DNA of 64,000 bases from CASFRF01 sp031549345 (GCA_031549345.1 JAVBPY010000007.1:1-64000); one strand, 5' to 3'; shown: positions 53,442 to 63,693, counted from the stretch's first letter. Program-made: numbers and translations. The notes: generated from the sequence alone by a model not told the origin.

Positions 53442-54257
53442 ATGAAAATAAGACGTTTTACGCTGATTGAACTCCTGGTCGTCATCGCGATCATCGCCAT
53501 CCTGGCCTCAATGCTCCTCCCCGCCCTCGGCAAAGCGCGGGAAACGGCGCGGCGGAGCAATTGCCGGAGCAACCTGAAGCAGTTGACCACGGCGACCTTC
53601 ATTTATCTTGACGATTTCCGTTATTTGATGCACCAGGGGGCCAACAACAACGGAACCTCGGGCACCTACGCCAACGACAACCACTTCCGCGGATCGATCA
53701 CCTACTTTTACACCCGTTACCTCAGCGGAAAACTGCGCCCCGGCGACCTTTTCCCCACCAACATCATCCACGGCGCGTCCAAGGCTTGGTACTGCCCTTC
53801 CGGGCAACAACCCGGCGGCGCGCTTTCCGTCTACGCCTGGAGCGGCGGCTCCTACGACGATTACCCGAGCCGCCCCGAACTCCTCTACAAAATCCACAAA
53901 CGCGCCATTGGCCTCGGCCGCATGAAGGGGCTCCCCCCGGCCCTTTGGTCGGACATCGCCCGCTTCCAGGGAACAACCGCTTCCGAAACAAGCTGGCCGG
54001 AAAAAACCAACCACGTAACCAACGGGATGATGGCGGCCGGCGGAAATGTCGGCAGCGTGGACGGATCCGTCCTCTGGCTCAACCGGGCCGGAAACGCGGA
54101 TTCGGAGAATGTGTATTTTTCCAACGGCGGCTCGGACTGGCAGGCGCACTACCATCCGTCGAATATGATCTACTTCAAGGTCAGCACCACAAACGTCTGG
54201 GGCGTCGGAGACACCATTTACATCGGGCGCAACACCCTCTTACGAACCAGCCTCTAA
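53442..54257 (+). CDS. Pseudopilin-like protein with prepilin N-terminus
   Basis: A 271-residue protein. Of two tandem ATGs (53439 and 53442), the second is better spaced from AAGGA. The signal is FTLIELLVVIAIIAILASML, and the end has GGNVGSVDGSVLWLN. It is a close relative of the protein at 51461, with the regulator gene between them. It lies 13 bases before the first propeller protein gene. Confidence 0.9.
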   Translation: MKIRRFTLIELLVVIAIIAILASMLLPALGKARETARRSNCRSNLKQLTTATFIYLDDFRYLMHQGANNNGTSGTYANDNHFRGSITYFYTRYLSGKLRPGDLFPTNIIHGASKAWYCPSGQQPGGALSVYAWSGGSYDDYPSRPELLYKIHKRAIGLGRMKGLPPALWSDIARFQGTTASETSWPEKTNHVTNGMMAAGGNVGSVDGSVLWLNRAGNADSENVYFSNGGSDWQAHYHPSNMIYFKVSTTNVWGVGDTIYIGRNTLLRTSL

Positions 54258-54270
54258 CCAAACAGGAAAT

Positions 54271-57200
54271 ATGAAGAAAACTCTACCCGCCTTTTGTTGT
54301 CTGCTGCTCGCCGCTTCGGCGGCGGCGGAGATCCGCCTCTCCGGGCCCCTTTCACCGGAGCTTGCCATGGACGTCGCGGAAAAAGGCGGCGTCTATTCCG
54401 TGCGCCTTACAGGCGAAGCGCCTCACGGAAAAATCCGCATCAAACTCGGCGCGGCGGGCGAAAAAGCACTCTTCCGCACGGCGGAGAAACTCCCGGCGGA
54501 AATAAAAATTCCCATTGCGGAAATCGGCGGAAACGCCCCCTTCCGCCTCGCGTTGGAGGCGGAGTATTTCAATGCGGACGGCACCTTGCGGCAGCGTGAA
54601 ATTTTCCGCGCCCCCGCCTTTGGCGATACACTCCCCGCCAACCCCGCGTTGTGGGAAGTTTTTGACATCGCCGCCTACCGCTCCGCCGAGGAAGACCGGG
54701 CCAAGGAAATTGCCTTCACGGTCGAGCAACCCTTCGCCGGAAAACTTTCGGTGGTCATTGAAAAACCGGATGGAACCCGCATCCGCAACCTTGTTTCCGG
54801 CCTGGAATACGCACCCGGGAAACACCGGATCGTCTGGGATGGGCGCAACGAATTCGGTGCGCAGGCCGCCCCCGGAGAGTACCGTTTCCGCGCCGCCGCG
54901 CACCCTGGATTGCGTCCGCAATTTAAAATGCAGTTCGCCAATGGCGACGAAACAATGTTCTCACCCTTCGGCTCCAACCACGGTACCATGAGCGCCATGG
55001 CGGCCAACAGCAAAAATGTCTTCGCCGCCGCGTCGATCACTGAAGGCGGGCACGCGATCATCATGATGACGCCGGAAGGCAAATTCGTGCGCGGCTTCCG
55101 CCAGCTCTCCGGCTGCGGCATCCAGGAGGTCTTCCTCGCCGCCGACGAAAAAAACCTTTACGTGGTCAACGACGGCCGCTCCTGGAGCGGCAAAACCGAT
55201 CCCCCCGCCATCACGCTCACCGTCTACAACACCGAAGACGGAACACCCGTTACCCTGAAGGGGAAAAAGACGCAGCTTCTCCGCCTCTACGCCGCCCCGA
55301 AGGACTCCAAGGGACTCTCGTTACGCGGCGCGGCGCTGTTGGACGGGAAACTTTTTATCTCCAACGCCCGGACCAACACCATCATGGTCATCGATGCGGC
55401 AACCGGGGAAGAAACGGCGAACTTCCCGCTCCAAAATCCGGGAGTACTCGCAGTACGTGCGGGGAAACTCCTCGCGATATCGGGGAATGAACTCGGGGAA
55501 CTGGACGCGCAAAAAGGTTCGTTCCGGGCGCTTTTCACACTCCCTTTCGCTCCGCGCGGCCTCGCCGCCGGGCCGGACGGCCTCTACGCCTCCGGCGCGG
55601 AAGACGAAACGCTCAAAGTCCTCGACAACACGGGGAAAATCAAACGTTCGCTCGGCGTCCCGGGGGGAAATTACGCGGGAAAATGGAACCCCGACCGGCT
55701 GGTTGAAGCCACGGGCGTTGCCTTCGACGCGCAGGGGAAACTCTGGACGGCGGAAAAACGGAGCAACCCCAAACGCCTCGTCCGCATGGACGCTGCGACG
55801 GGAAAAACCATTTACGAAAAAATCGGTTGTCCGCCTTACGGGAGCCCCGGTGTCGGATTCGATCCTTTGGATGCGAAGCGCTGGATCGGGCACAGTTGCC
55901 TGTGGGAAGTGGATGTGGATAAAAAGACCTCCAAAATTACCAGCGTCCTCCAGAAAACACGGGGACATTTGAACGGCATGATCGCGGAGCCTCTCAATTA
56001 CCGCTTCATCCATCGCGATGGACGGACGTTCGTTTTCGGTTCTAAAAACATCTGCGTCCTCTCGGAGTTAATGCCAGATGGAACGCTCAAGGACCTGGCG
56101 ATCCTCGCCGACGTGGTGAACTTCTACCGCGGAATCGGCTACAAGGACGATCCGGCGTTCATCGCCGCGACACAGAAGGTTTTCCCGAAGGGTACGCCCG
56201 AAGGCAAATTCCGCGATCCTTCGTGCAACTACGCAGGCATCCTCTGGATCGATAAAAATGGGAACGGGAAGCTCGACGAAGACGAATTCCAATACACCCC
56301 CGGCAACGGTAAATTCGGTAATTTCAGCTGGGGGCAGACCTACGATTCGCTCGACTTCGTCCTCCCCTACGTGGATGCGCAAGGGAAGCAGTGGGTCGTC
56401 ACCTTAAGTCCGGACGGCTTCCTTCCCTCCGGCGCGCCGAACTACTCGGTGGAAAAGGCCATGCAAAACGCCAAGCCCCTTCAATCGGAGCTCCCCCAGG
56501 GGAGCCGCACCATCGCCGACGGCGCGGTTACCGACGGTTCCGGCGGCATCATCATCAACTCCACACCCTACATGATGAACCTTACAAACGACGGAAAAAT
56601 CCGCTGGTTCTATCCCAATAAATGGGTCAATGTCCACGGTTCCCACAATGCACCCCTCCCGCGCCCGGGTGAATTGCAGGGGGTCCTTTTCAGCATCGGC
56701 ACAGCGCCATTGGATAAAGAGGGCGGCGTAAGCGTCTTCGCCGGAAACCACGGGCGTTACTTCGTGTTCACCACCGACGGCATTTACCTGGACGAACTCT
56801 TTGACGACTGCCGCGTGGCGGAGGTTGTGGGCCCGTCGCTCATCGGCGGCGAAGCGTTCGGCGGGAACTTCGCCCGCGATGAAAAGACGAAACGCTATTA
56901 CCTTTCCGCCGGATCCAGCGGCTACCGGATCTACACACTGAACGGCCTCGATAAACTCCGGCGGACGCAAGGATCGTTTAAAGTAACCAACGAACAGCTC
57001 GCCGCCGCCGCGCGTGTGAGCGCGGCGCAGGATGCGGAGAGCGCGCAACCAAAAGAAGCGCTCTTCCGTTTGGTTACGGGCAAGCCGAACATCGGCGGCC
57101 TCCCCACCGCCGCCGACTGGTCGCTCACCAACGAATGGCCGGTCCGCGTCAAGGCGGGGTACGACAATACGAACCTCTACCTGGAATACTACACGGCGGA

Positions 57201-57729
57201 CAGCTCGCCCTGGATCAACAATGGGAGCGATTGGACGATGCTCTTTAAAACCGGCGACTCGGTCGATTTCCAGATCGGCACCGATCCCGGCGCCAAGGCC
57301 AACCGCAGCAAGGCGGAAAAAGGCGATCTCCGCCTCCTGATCGCCCCCTTCCAGGGGAAGAACATCGCCGTCCTCTATATCTTTGTGAATCCAACGCGGA
57401 GCAACCCGAACTTGGTCGAATTCGCCAGCCCCTGGCGGAGCTACGCGGTCGCCGATGTGCGGAAACTCGATAACGTCGTCATAAAGGTGGAGCCCTCCAG
57501 CGGCTCCTACCGGTTGACGGCGACGATTCCCCTGGCGGAACTCGGCCTCTCCGATCTTAAGGGAAAGACGCTCAAAGGAGACTTCGGCGTAATCTACGGC
57601 GACCGCGAAGGAACAGTGAACCTTTCGCGCCAGTATTGGTCCAACAAGTCAACCGGGTTGGTCAACGACGTTCCCGGAGAAATCATGCTCGACCCGCGTT
57701 CGTGGGGAACCTTGAAGTTTGGAGAATAA
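54271..57729 (+). CDS. Large secreted propeller protein with FlgD-Ig-like and CBM9-like domains
   Basis: A 1152-residue protein with a signal peptide (MKKTLPAFCCLLLAASAAAE). Residues ~147-213 resemble the FlgD Ig-like fold (RIVWDGRNEFGAQAAPGEYRF), ~220-880 look like a beta-propeller (repeated LxVLDNTGKIK- and VGFDPLD-type blades), and DKNGNGKLDEDEF near 661 is an EF-hand-like calcium loop. The last ~210 residues resemble CBM9 domains (WPVRVKAGYDNTNLYLEY). It matches the protein at 59476 over the shared part but lacks its N-terminal CBM9-like domain. It may bind or degrade an outer polysaccharide; no catalytic residues were identified. Confidence 0.75.
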   Translation: MKKTLPAFCCLLLAASAAAEIRLSGPLSPELAMDVAEKGGVYSVRLTGEAPHGKIRIKLGAAGEKALFRTAEKLPAEIKIPIAEIGGNAPFRLALEAEYFNADGTLRQREIFRAPAFGDTLPANPALWEVFDIAAYRSAEEDRAKEIAFTVEQPFAGKLSVVIEKPDGTRIRNLVSGLEYAPGKHRIVWDGRNEFGAQAAPGEYRFRAAAHPGLRPQFKMQFANGDETMFSPFGSNHGTMSAMAANSKNVFAAASITEGGHAIIMMTPEGKFVRGFRQLSGCGIQEVFLAADEKNLYVVNDGRSWSGKTDPPAITLTVYNTEDGTPVTLKGKKTQLLRLYAAPKDSKGLSLRGAALLDGKLFISNARTNTIMVIDAATGEETANFPLQNPGVLAVRAGKLLAISGNELGELDAQKGSFRALFTLPFAPRGLAAGPDGLYASGAEDETLKVLDNTGKIKRSLGVPGGNYAGKWNPDRLVEATGVAFDAQGKLWTAEKRSNPKRLVRMDAATGKTIYEKIGCPPYGSPGVGFDPLDAKRWIGHSCLWEVDVDKKTSKITSVLQKTRGHLNGMIAEPLNYRFIHRDGRTFVFGSKNICVLSELMPDGTLKDLAILADVVNFYRGIGYKDDPAFIAATQKVFPKGTPEGKFRDPSCNYAGILWIDKNGNGKLDEDEFQYTPGNGKFGNFSWGQTYDSLDFVLPYVDAQGKQWVVTLSPDGFLPSGAPNYSVEKAMQNAKPLQSELPQGSRTIADGAVTDGSGGIIINSTPYMMNLTNDGKIRWFYPNKWVNVHGSHNAPLPRPGELQGVLFSIGTAPLDKEGGVSVFAGNHGRYFVFTTDGIYLDELFDDCRVAEVVGPSLIGGEAFGGNFARDEKTKRYYLSAGSSGYRIYTLNGLDKLRRTQGSFKVTNEQLAAAARVSAAQDAESAQPKEALFRLVTGKPNIGGLPTAADWSLTNEWPVRVKAGYDNTNLYLEYYTADSSPWINNGSDWTMLFKTGDSVDFQIGTDPGAKANRSKAEKGDLRLLIAPFQGKNIAVLYIFVNPTRSNPNLVEFASPWRSYAVADVRKLDNVVIKVEPSSGSYRLTATIPLAELGLSDLKGKTLKGDFGVIYGDREGTVNLSRQYWSNKSTGLVNDVPGEIMLDPRSWGTLKFGE

Positions 57730-57735
57730 ACTGCC

Positions 57736-59421
57736 ATGCAACGTACTTTTTTGACCCTTCTTTCCTTTGCCGCATTCTCGCTCGGCGCGGCGACGCTTGA
57801 GCTCACCGGCGTAGTCGGCAACTCGGGCGCGTTTGCAAACCCCGTAACGTTTGCAAGCACCGAGGCCTTCAGCCTGGGCGGAGCCTACGACGCCGCGCGC
57901 GGCGTCTATTACGAACGAGGCGGGAAACAGAAGTTGAACGCCTACACCCTCGACGGCCGCCTTGTGGCGACCTACCCCCTCCCCGGCGGCAGCGACCGTT
58001 ACGACACCATGGTGCTCTGCGGAAACAATCTTTTCTTTTCACTGGGGGGCAAGCTCTACGCCATGCCTTTGAATGCCAAGTCCGGGAGTTCGCCCAAAGC
58101 GATTCTCCCGGAATACACCAAGGTAACCACCTTTTCCGCCTCGTCGCATAAAGGAAGTTTCCTCTTCCGGACTGCCGACGCGAAACTTTATTCGCTGCAC
58201 GCCGACACCCTTAAGGCGACGCACCTGGGTGCAATCGAAACCCACCATGTCCATGGACTGGATTACGATGAAAACGGCGATATTTTCGCCGTCCTCGGCC
58301 CCATGGCGCACAAATTCGCCGACGGCAAGCTCCTTGCGAACGACGAGTGGCCGCGCCGTTTCATCGGCAACCGCGAACCGGGCATCGACCGCGCGCAGAA
58401 GATCGGGAACTACTGGTATGGTTTTGCCGGACACGGCACCATCAAGCGTTTCGATTCGGAGTTCAACCCGGCCCCCGGCACGGTCTACGGCGGCGCCTCT
58501 GGGCACTTCATCGGCACGGTTAAGGTGGATTACGACCTCAACAACGGGCGGGGCATTCACGAGATTTCCCCCGGTGTGTTCATCGTTTCCGGCCGCACAG
58601 GGGTTGTCCAGATCGCCGAATGGCGTCCCAAACTCCAGCAGTTTGAGATGATCCGCCGCATCGGCGCGCTTCCGGAGCTCCAGACGCTGGCGCTCGATCC
58701 GCAGGGCCGCCTCCTCTTCGGCCACAACATCTGGAACGCCGACGCGGACAGCCGCGCGCCCGCCGCGGTAGGGCTCCCCTTCGTGAGTGCCGCGCCCGCG
58801 GCGGCCTTCGGCGCGGACTCGATTCTTTTCCCGCTCCTTCTGACGGGCCGTCCGTCGCTGGCCAACGGACAGCTTGAGTTCGGTAAAATGAACCGCGCGC
58901 CCTACCCCAAGATGGAACTTCCCAAAAATCTTGCCGGCGTCGCATGCGTTTCACAGGAAAAGCAGACCCGGTTGCTGTTTCTTACCCCGGAGGGAAAACT
59001 CCTCGGAAACGTCCTCAACAACTCCCGGAGCAACGTCTGGAAGGCCGCGCTCCCGGAACAAAAAATGGAACTGAAAACCCCGGTCAAACGCTGGACGTCG
59101 CTCGCCGTGATCGACGATAAAACCCTCCTTGGCGCCGCTGACGGATCGTTGATCGAACTCCTATACGAAAAAGGAGTATGGAATGAATCGAAGCGCTGGA
59201 GCGACGGATTCGGCGCGGATCTCTCCATCGCTGTGAACGGCACATTGGCGGCCGTGGCCGACAAAGAGAAAGGGAACGTAGCCATCTACGACCTTAAGAC
59301 CCAGGTGAAACTCGCGGAAGCCCCCGCCGGAAAACCGGCGCGGACGGCCTTCAACGCGGGGCGCGTGATCGTCTACGACCAGGCCGGACAACGGCTCCTG
59401 AAATTCGAGTACAAGCCTTGA
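57736..59421 (+). CDS. Secreted beta-propeller protein
   Basis: A 561-residue protein with a signal peptide (MQRTFLTLLSFAAFSLGAAT) and repeated beta-rich blades (YYERGGKQKLNAYTLDGRL; DPQGRLLFGHNI; AVADKEKGNVAIYDLKTQ). It is similar in style to the propeller parts of its neighbours but has no additional domain. It starts six bases after the previous stop. Function unknown; the place in the module suggests a part in binding the same glycan or scaffold. Confidence 0.75.
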   Translation: MQRTFLTLLSFAAFSLGAATLELTGVVGNSGAFANPVTFASTEAFSLGGAYDAARGVYYERGGKQKLNAYTLDGRLVATYPLPGGSDRYDTMVLCGNNLFFSLGGKLYAMPLNAKSGSSPKAILPEYTKVTTFSASSHKGSFLFRTADAKLYSLHADTLKATHLGAIETHHVHGLDYDENGDIFAVLGPMAHKFADGKLLANDEWPRRFIGNREPGIDRAQKIGNYWYGFAGHGTIKRFDSEFNPAPGTVYGGASGHFIGTVKVDYDLNNGRGIHEISPGVFIVSGRTGVVQIAEWRPKLQQFEMIRRIGALPELQTLALDPQGRLLFGHNIWNADADSRAPAAVGLPFVSAAPAAAFGADSILFPLLLTGRPSLANGQLEFGKMNRAPYPKMELPKNLAGVACVSQEKQTRLLFLTPEGKLLGNVLNNSRSNVWKAALPEQKMELKTPVKRWTSLAVIDDKTLLGAADGSLIELLYEKGVWNESKRWSDGFGADLSIAVNGTLAAVADKEKGNVAIYDLKTQVKLAEAPAGKPARTAFNAGRVIVYDQAGQRLLKFEYKP

Positions 59422-59475
59422 TTTTTAAAACTAACCATGTATTGTTGAACACAACGCAACGATTTAAGGAGAAAA

Positions 59476-62400
59476 ATGACCCTGAAACACAGTAAATGTC
59501 TCATGTTCCTTCTGGCGGCGGCCCTCGGCGGCGCGGCACAGGCGGAGAACATGATCGAACGCCAGAGCCAGAACGAAGGGCTGTATGCCGTTCCGGTTCC
59601 GGGCAAAGTTACGATCGACGGCGACCTTTCCGACTGGGATTTTTCCGGCCGGAACTGGAGCTTTATCGATATGAATATCCGGAACCGTTTTTCCGCGGAA
59701 CTCGCGGCCATGTACGACGCCGACTATCTGTATATCGGCATTAAGTTCCGCGACCCCACGCCGATGTTCAACACCGTCGACCCCGCCTTCCAGCCTTCGG
59801 AAGGCTGGAAGAGCGATTCGGTACAGTTCCGTATCCGCACCAAGGACCAGACAAGTTGGCTGACCGCGTGGTACTTCACCAACAAAAAACAAGTCGCCCT
59901 CTACCAGGATCTCTGGGGCGATTTGAACGAATACCGCAAGGGAACCACCTCCAAACTCTTCGTTTCCAAACCCGGTTCTATCGACATCGAAGGGACCAAC
60001 GGCGCGCAAATGGCCCTCAAAATGGGCGCCGACAAACAAAGCTACGTCCAGGAAATGCGCATCCCCTGGAGCTTTATCTACAAAAACAAGCCCGAGATTA
60101 AAGCGGGAGAAAAATTCCAGCTCGGCGTCGAATTCCTCTGGGGCGGCGCGACCGGCAACGGCTGGCCGAATCACCGTTACGCGGACAACATGCAGCCGGG
60201 ACACACCTCGCGCGAGTTCTTCTGGTCGGCCATCCGCACGTGGGGCGACTGCGAACTGGTCGCCAAGAACAATCTGCCGTTGCGCCAGTACAGCAACCCC
60301 GCGGATAAACCCCTCGGCACCATTCCGGTGCGCCTGGAAATTCCCGCCGATGCGGAAAAGTTCACCATCGCCATCGACAACGCCGAAGGAACGCGCGTCC
60401 GCAACCTCGCGGGCGACTTCATCGCCGGCGATTTCCGCGTGGGCAAAGTCGCCGGGAACAAGCAGACCGTGGAGGTCAATTGGGACGGTCGCGACGACGC
60501 GGGCAACACCGTCAAACCCGGCACATACAAAATTTCCGGCCTTTCCCACAAGGGACTCGGCGCGGAGTACGAAATGTGCTTCTATAACCCCGGCACCCCC
60601 CCGTGGGAAACCGCGGACACGACCGGAAGCTGGGGTGCCGACCATTGCGGCCCCCTGCGCCTGGCGCGCGCCGGGGATCGCGTCTGCGTGGGGTACCACG
60701 ATGCGGAGGGCGGCTCCGGCGTCATGGTTCTGAACAACGAAGGCCGCAAGCTCTGGGGCGAAAAACGCGGCGCGTCCATGCTCGCCGCCGACGAGCAATA
60801 TACCTACGCCATTCCGGGCTTCATGGGCCTCAAGCGCGTACCCCTTTACCGTTATAAGCTCACGGACGGCGCGTACGCCGCCTTTGTCCGCGACGGCAAA
60901 GAACTCCCCTTCGAGCTTATCATCCGCGATCTTTTTCCGGAAATTCCCGCCAATAAGGTGTCCGGGGTCCACGGCGACGTACAGCACGACATCACCGCCA
61001 CCGGCATGGCCGCCGGGAGCAAAACCATCGCCATCGCGATCGCCACACAGGATAAGAAAGGGAAACTCGCCCTCCTCAACAAGGCAGACGCCAAACCCAT
61101 CCGTGTGCTGGATACCCCCGTCCTGGACGAACTCACGTTCGACGCGAAGGAAACCCTTTACACTGTTTCCGACGGCAAGGTATTCACCATTGACCTCGGC
61201 AAGGGAACGCTGACGCCCGTCGCCACGCCGGGACTCGCCAAAGCCGGAGCGATCAATATCGACCTCGCGGGCAATCTCTGGGTCTTCGACCTCGGGCCGG
61301 ACCAGCAGATCAAAGCCTATGCCAACGGAAAACAGACGAACGCCATCGGCAAAAAAGGCGGACGCCCCCTGATCGGGCGGTACGAGTCCGACGGGATGCG
61401 CAGCGTAACGGCCGTCGCGGCCGATGCGCGCGGCGTTATCTGGGCGGTGGAACACCACGACTACCCGCGCCGCGTCATGGCGTGGGATCCGAAAACCGGC
61501 AAGCTCCTCAAGGACCTCATCGGCAACACCGGCTACGCGGGAAGCGGGGCCACCTTGCACGAAACGGATCCCAACAAAGCCTACTACGGCTCCATGGAAT
61601 TCTCGCTCGACCGTAAAAACCGTACCAGCAAACTGGAAGAAATCATCTGGGCCGCGGATCCGTCCAAGGACGTGGATTTCATCGTCCGTCCCCAAGCCGC
61701 CCTCCCCCACCGTTTCGATGCGGTCATCAAGGGCGCCAAACGCGAATATTTCTTCGTCCCCGCCGGACGCGACTACGAAGGGCACAAGCTCTTCATGAAA
61801 CGCAACGGCAAATGGATGCCCGTCGCGGCGATCTCCACCGCGGGCGAACTCTCCGGAAAAATGGGCTACCACGGCATTGTCCTGAAGGAACCCTCCGGGG
61901 AACTCGCCGGGCTCAACGCCTACGACACCGTCATCTGGAACGACACGAACCGCGATGGAATCCTCCAGCGCTCCGAGTGCGAAATCCTCCCCGCCACGGA
62001 AAAAGGGACGCCGAAGAAACGCGGCCGGATGCCCTTCTCCATGCGCACCTGCTGGGGCGAGCGGATGGACACGAGCGATCTGTCCTTCTACGCCACGGGC
62101 GTCATTCGCCACAAGCCGGTGGATTACACCGACGACGGCGCGCCGATCTATTCCTCCAAAGGAATCGAGAAGGTGTTTGAAAGCAAGCGCATCGAGCAGG
62201 ATTTCGTTCCCGTCCCCGGCACCGACACGCTCCTGGTGCTGAATTGGGGAAAGAATGCGACCCTCGACGGCTACAATAAAAAAACCGGCAAACAGCTCTG
62301 GACGTACCCGAACCCCTTCGACGGCGTCCACGGCTCCCACCAGGCAACCATGCCGAGCCCGGGGATGCTGATCGGCCCCCTGAAGATCACCGGAACGGCG

Positions 62401-63474
62401 GACATCGGCAACGGCGTCGGCAACATCATGCACATGCGCGGCAACCTCGGCCAGGACTTCCTCCTGACCATCGACGGGCTGTTCATCGGCGCGATGTTCC
62501 AGGACTGCCGCCTGCCGAGCCTGAGTTTGCCCTCCACCGAAGCGGAACTCCTCGGCCAGCCGATGGAAATCTTCTCGCAGGGTGGCGAGCCGTTCAACGG
62601 CTGGTTCGGCAAGCACTCCGACGGCAAAGTCCGTCTCACAAGCGGGCTCCCCCGCCAGGCCTCGATGATCATGGAAGTCAAAGGACTTGACAGCGTCCGC
62701 CGCGCGGCGGGCTCCAGCATCACACTTACCCCGGATGCGCTCCTGAAGGCGGACGTGTTCAACCAGGCGAACGCCAAAGCGGCGGCCAAAGCCGCCGAGT
62801 ACAAAATCGCCAAAATCCAGGGAACGCCCGACGACAACGCCTGGAAAAAGGCCCCGCCGATGGCGATTCGCCGCGAAGGCCGCGCCGAACAAGCCGCCGC
62901 GCAACTTCTGTACAACGACACAACGTTGTTCGTCCGCTGGGAAATGCGCAACGACAAGACCCCGTGGTTCAACAACGGCAAGGATTGGAAGCGACTCTTC
63001 AAGTCGGGCGACGCGTTGGACTTCCAGATCTCCGGCACGCCGTTCGCCGCGCAGCGCAAGCTGGACGACAAATGCACCCGCATCCTGGTCGCCAACTTCG
63101 AAAATGCCCCTCTCGCCGTCCTGATGAAACCGAAGGCGGCTCCGGGCGAAACGAAAACCCCGCACCAGTACTCCTCGCCGGTAATCACCCTTGATTTCGA
63201 CCGCGTGGAAAAATGCGCGCAAGTGGAAATCAAGCTGGAAAAACGCGCCGACGGCTGCCGCGCGGTTGTGGCGATTCCGTTCTCGGTGCTGGGCTTCAAG
63301 CCCGTTTCCGGGGCGGCGTTCGCCGGCGACCTCGGGTTCATCTCCTCCGACGCGGCGGGGATCGAGAACACGGCCCGTACCTACTGGAGCAACCAGAACA
63401 CAAACCTGGTGAACGACCTCCCGAACGAGGCGCAGCTCACTCCGGCCCACTGGGGCAAGCTGACCTTCGAATAA
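59476..63474 (+). CDS. Large secreted propeller protein with two CBM9-like domains
   Basis: A 1332-residue protein; AAGGAG (59467-59472) lies just upstream of the ATG. Signal peptide MTLKHSKCLMFLLAAALGGAAQA. An N-terminal CBM9-like domain (VTIDGDLSDWDFS) is followed by a FlgD-Ig-like unit near 280-355 (VNWDGRDDAGNTVKPGTY), a propeller, an EF-hand-like loop (DTNRDGILQRSE, ~821) and a C-terminal CBM9-like domain. It is a paralogue of 54271. It is the last gene before a terminator. A long open frame on the other strand is a shadow and is not called. Confidence 0.78.
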   Translation: MTLKHSKCLMFLLAAALGGAAQAENMIERQSQNEGLYAVPVPGKVTIDGDLSDWDFSGRNWSFIDMNIRNRFSAELAAMYDADYLYIGIKFRDPTPMFNTVDPAFQPSEGWKSDSVQFRIRTKDQTSWLTAWYFTNKKQVALYQDLWGDLNEYRKGTTSKLFVSKPGSIDIEGTNGAQMALKMGADKQSYVQEMRIPWSFIYKNKPEIKAGEKFQLGVEFLWGGATGNGWPNHRYADNMQPGHTSREFFWSAIRTWGDCELVAKNNLPLRQYSNPADKPLGTIPVRLEIPADAEKFTIAIDNAEGTRVRNLAGDFIAGDFRVGKVAGNKQTVEVNWDGRDDAGNTVKPGTYKISGLSHKGLGAEYEMCFYNPGTPPWETADTTGSWGADHCGPLRLARAGDRVCVGYHDAEGGSGVMVLNNEGRKLWGEKRGASMLAADEQYTYAIPGFMGLKRVPLYRYKLTDGAYAAFVRDGKELPFELIIRDLFPEIPANKVSGVHGDVQHDITATGMAAGSKTIAIAIATQDKKGKLALLNKADAKPIRVLDTPVLDELTFDAKETLYTVSDGKVFTIDLGKGTLTPVATPGLAKAGAINIDLAGNLWVFDLGPDQQIKAYANGKQTNAIGKKGGRPLIGRYESDGMRSVTAVAADARGVIWAVEHHDYPRRVMAWDPKTGKLLKDLIGNTGYAGSGATLHETDPNKAYYGSMEFSLDRKNRTSKLEEIIWAADPSKDVDFIVRPQAALPHRFDAVIKGAKREYFFVPAGRDYEGHKLFMKRNGKWMPVAAISTAGELSGKMGYHGIVLKEPSGELAGLNAYDTVIWNDTNRDGILQRSECEILPATEKGTPKKRGRMPFSMRTCWGERMDTSDLSFYATGVIRHKPVDYTDDGAPIYSSKGIEKVFESKRIEQDFVPVPGTDTLLVLNWGKNATLDGYNKKTGKQLWTYPNPFDGVHGSHQATMPSPGMLIGPLKITGTADIGNGVGNIMHMRGNLGQDFLLTIDGLFIGAMFQDCRLPSLSLPSTEAELLGQPMEIFSQGGEPFNGWFGKHSDGKVRLTSGLPRQASMIMEVKGLDSVRRAAGSSITLTPDALLKADVFNQANAKAAAKAAEYKIAKIQGTPDDNAWKKAPPMAIRREGRAEQAAAQLLYNDTTLFVRWEMRNDKTPWFNNGKDWKRLFKSGDALDFQISGTPFAAQRKLDDKCTRILVANFENAPLAVLMKPKAAPGETKTPHQYSSPVITLDFDRVEKCAQVEIKLEKRADGCRAVVAIPFSVLGFKPVSGAAFAGDLGFISSDAAGIENTARTYWSNQNTNLVNDLPNEAQLTPAHWGKLTFE

Positions 63475-63497
63475 TACAAAGTAGAGCAATGTTGTCA

Positions 63498-63532
63498 GGC
63501 GGGAAGGAAAATAATTTCCTTCCCGCCTTCTT
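63498..63532 (+). terminator. Intrinsic terminator closing module B
   Basis: A perfect 13-base stem (63498-63510 with 63515-63527), an ATAA loop, then TTCTTTG. Confidence 0.9.
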
Positions 63533-63664
63533 TGTGTTGCCAAAATCTTCCAGGAAAAGTCCTTATTTCAGCAACAGTGCAACGAGAATGCAAAAAAATT
63601 GCGCAACGTTCACGATCGAAGGAAGAAGATTCCACAAAAACAATAAATTGGAGTTCATTCTCTC

Positions 63665-63693
63665 TTGCCAACCCCTTCCGAATGTGCTATCTT
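63665..63693 (+). promoter_or_regulatory. Promoter of the heptosyltransferase-like gene
   Basis: TTGCCA (63665-63670), 17 bases, TATCTT (63688-63693), about 40 bases before the GTG start. The rest of 63533-63733 contains no gene with support. Confidence 0.65.

Noticed and set aside
59464..63543. Open frame of ~1360 codons on the minus strand opposite the last propeller gene
   Set aside because: Its sequence is a shadow of GC-biased codons: no start site context, no family resemblance, and the plus frame has a signal peptide, ribosome site and clear domains.
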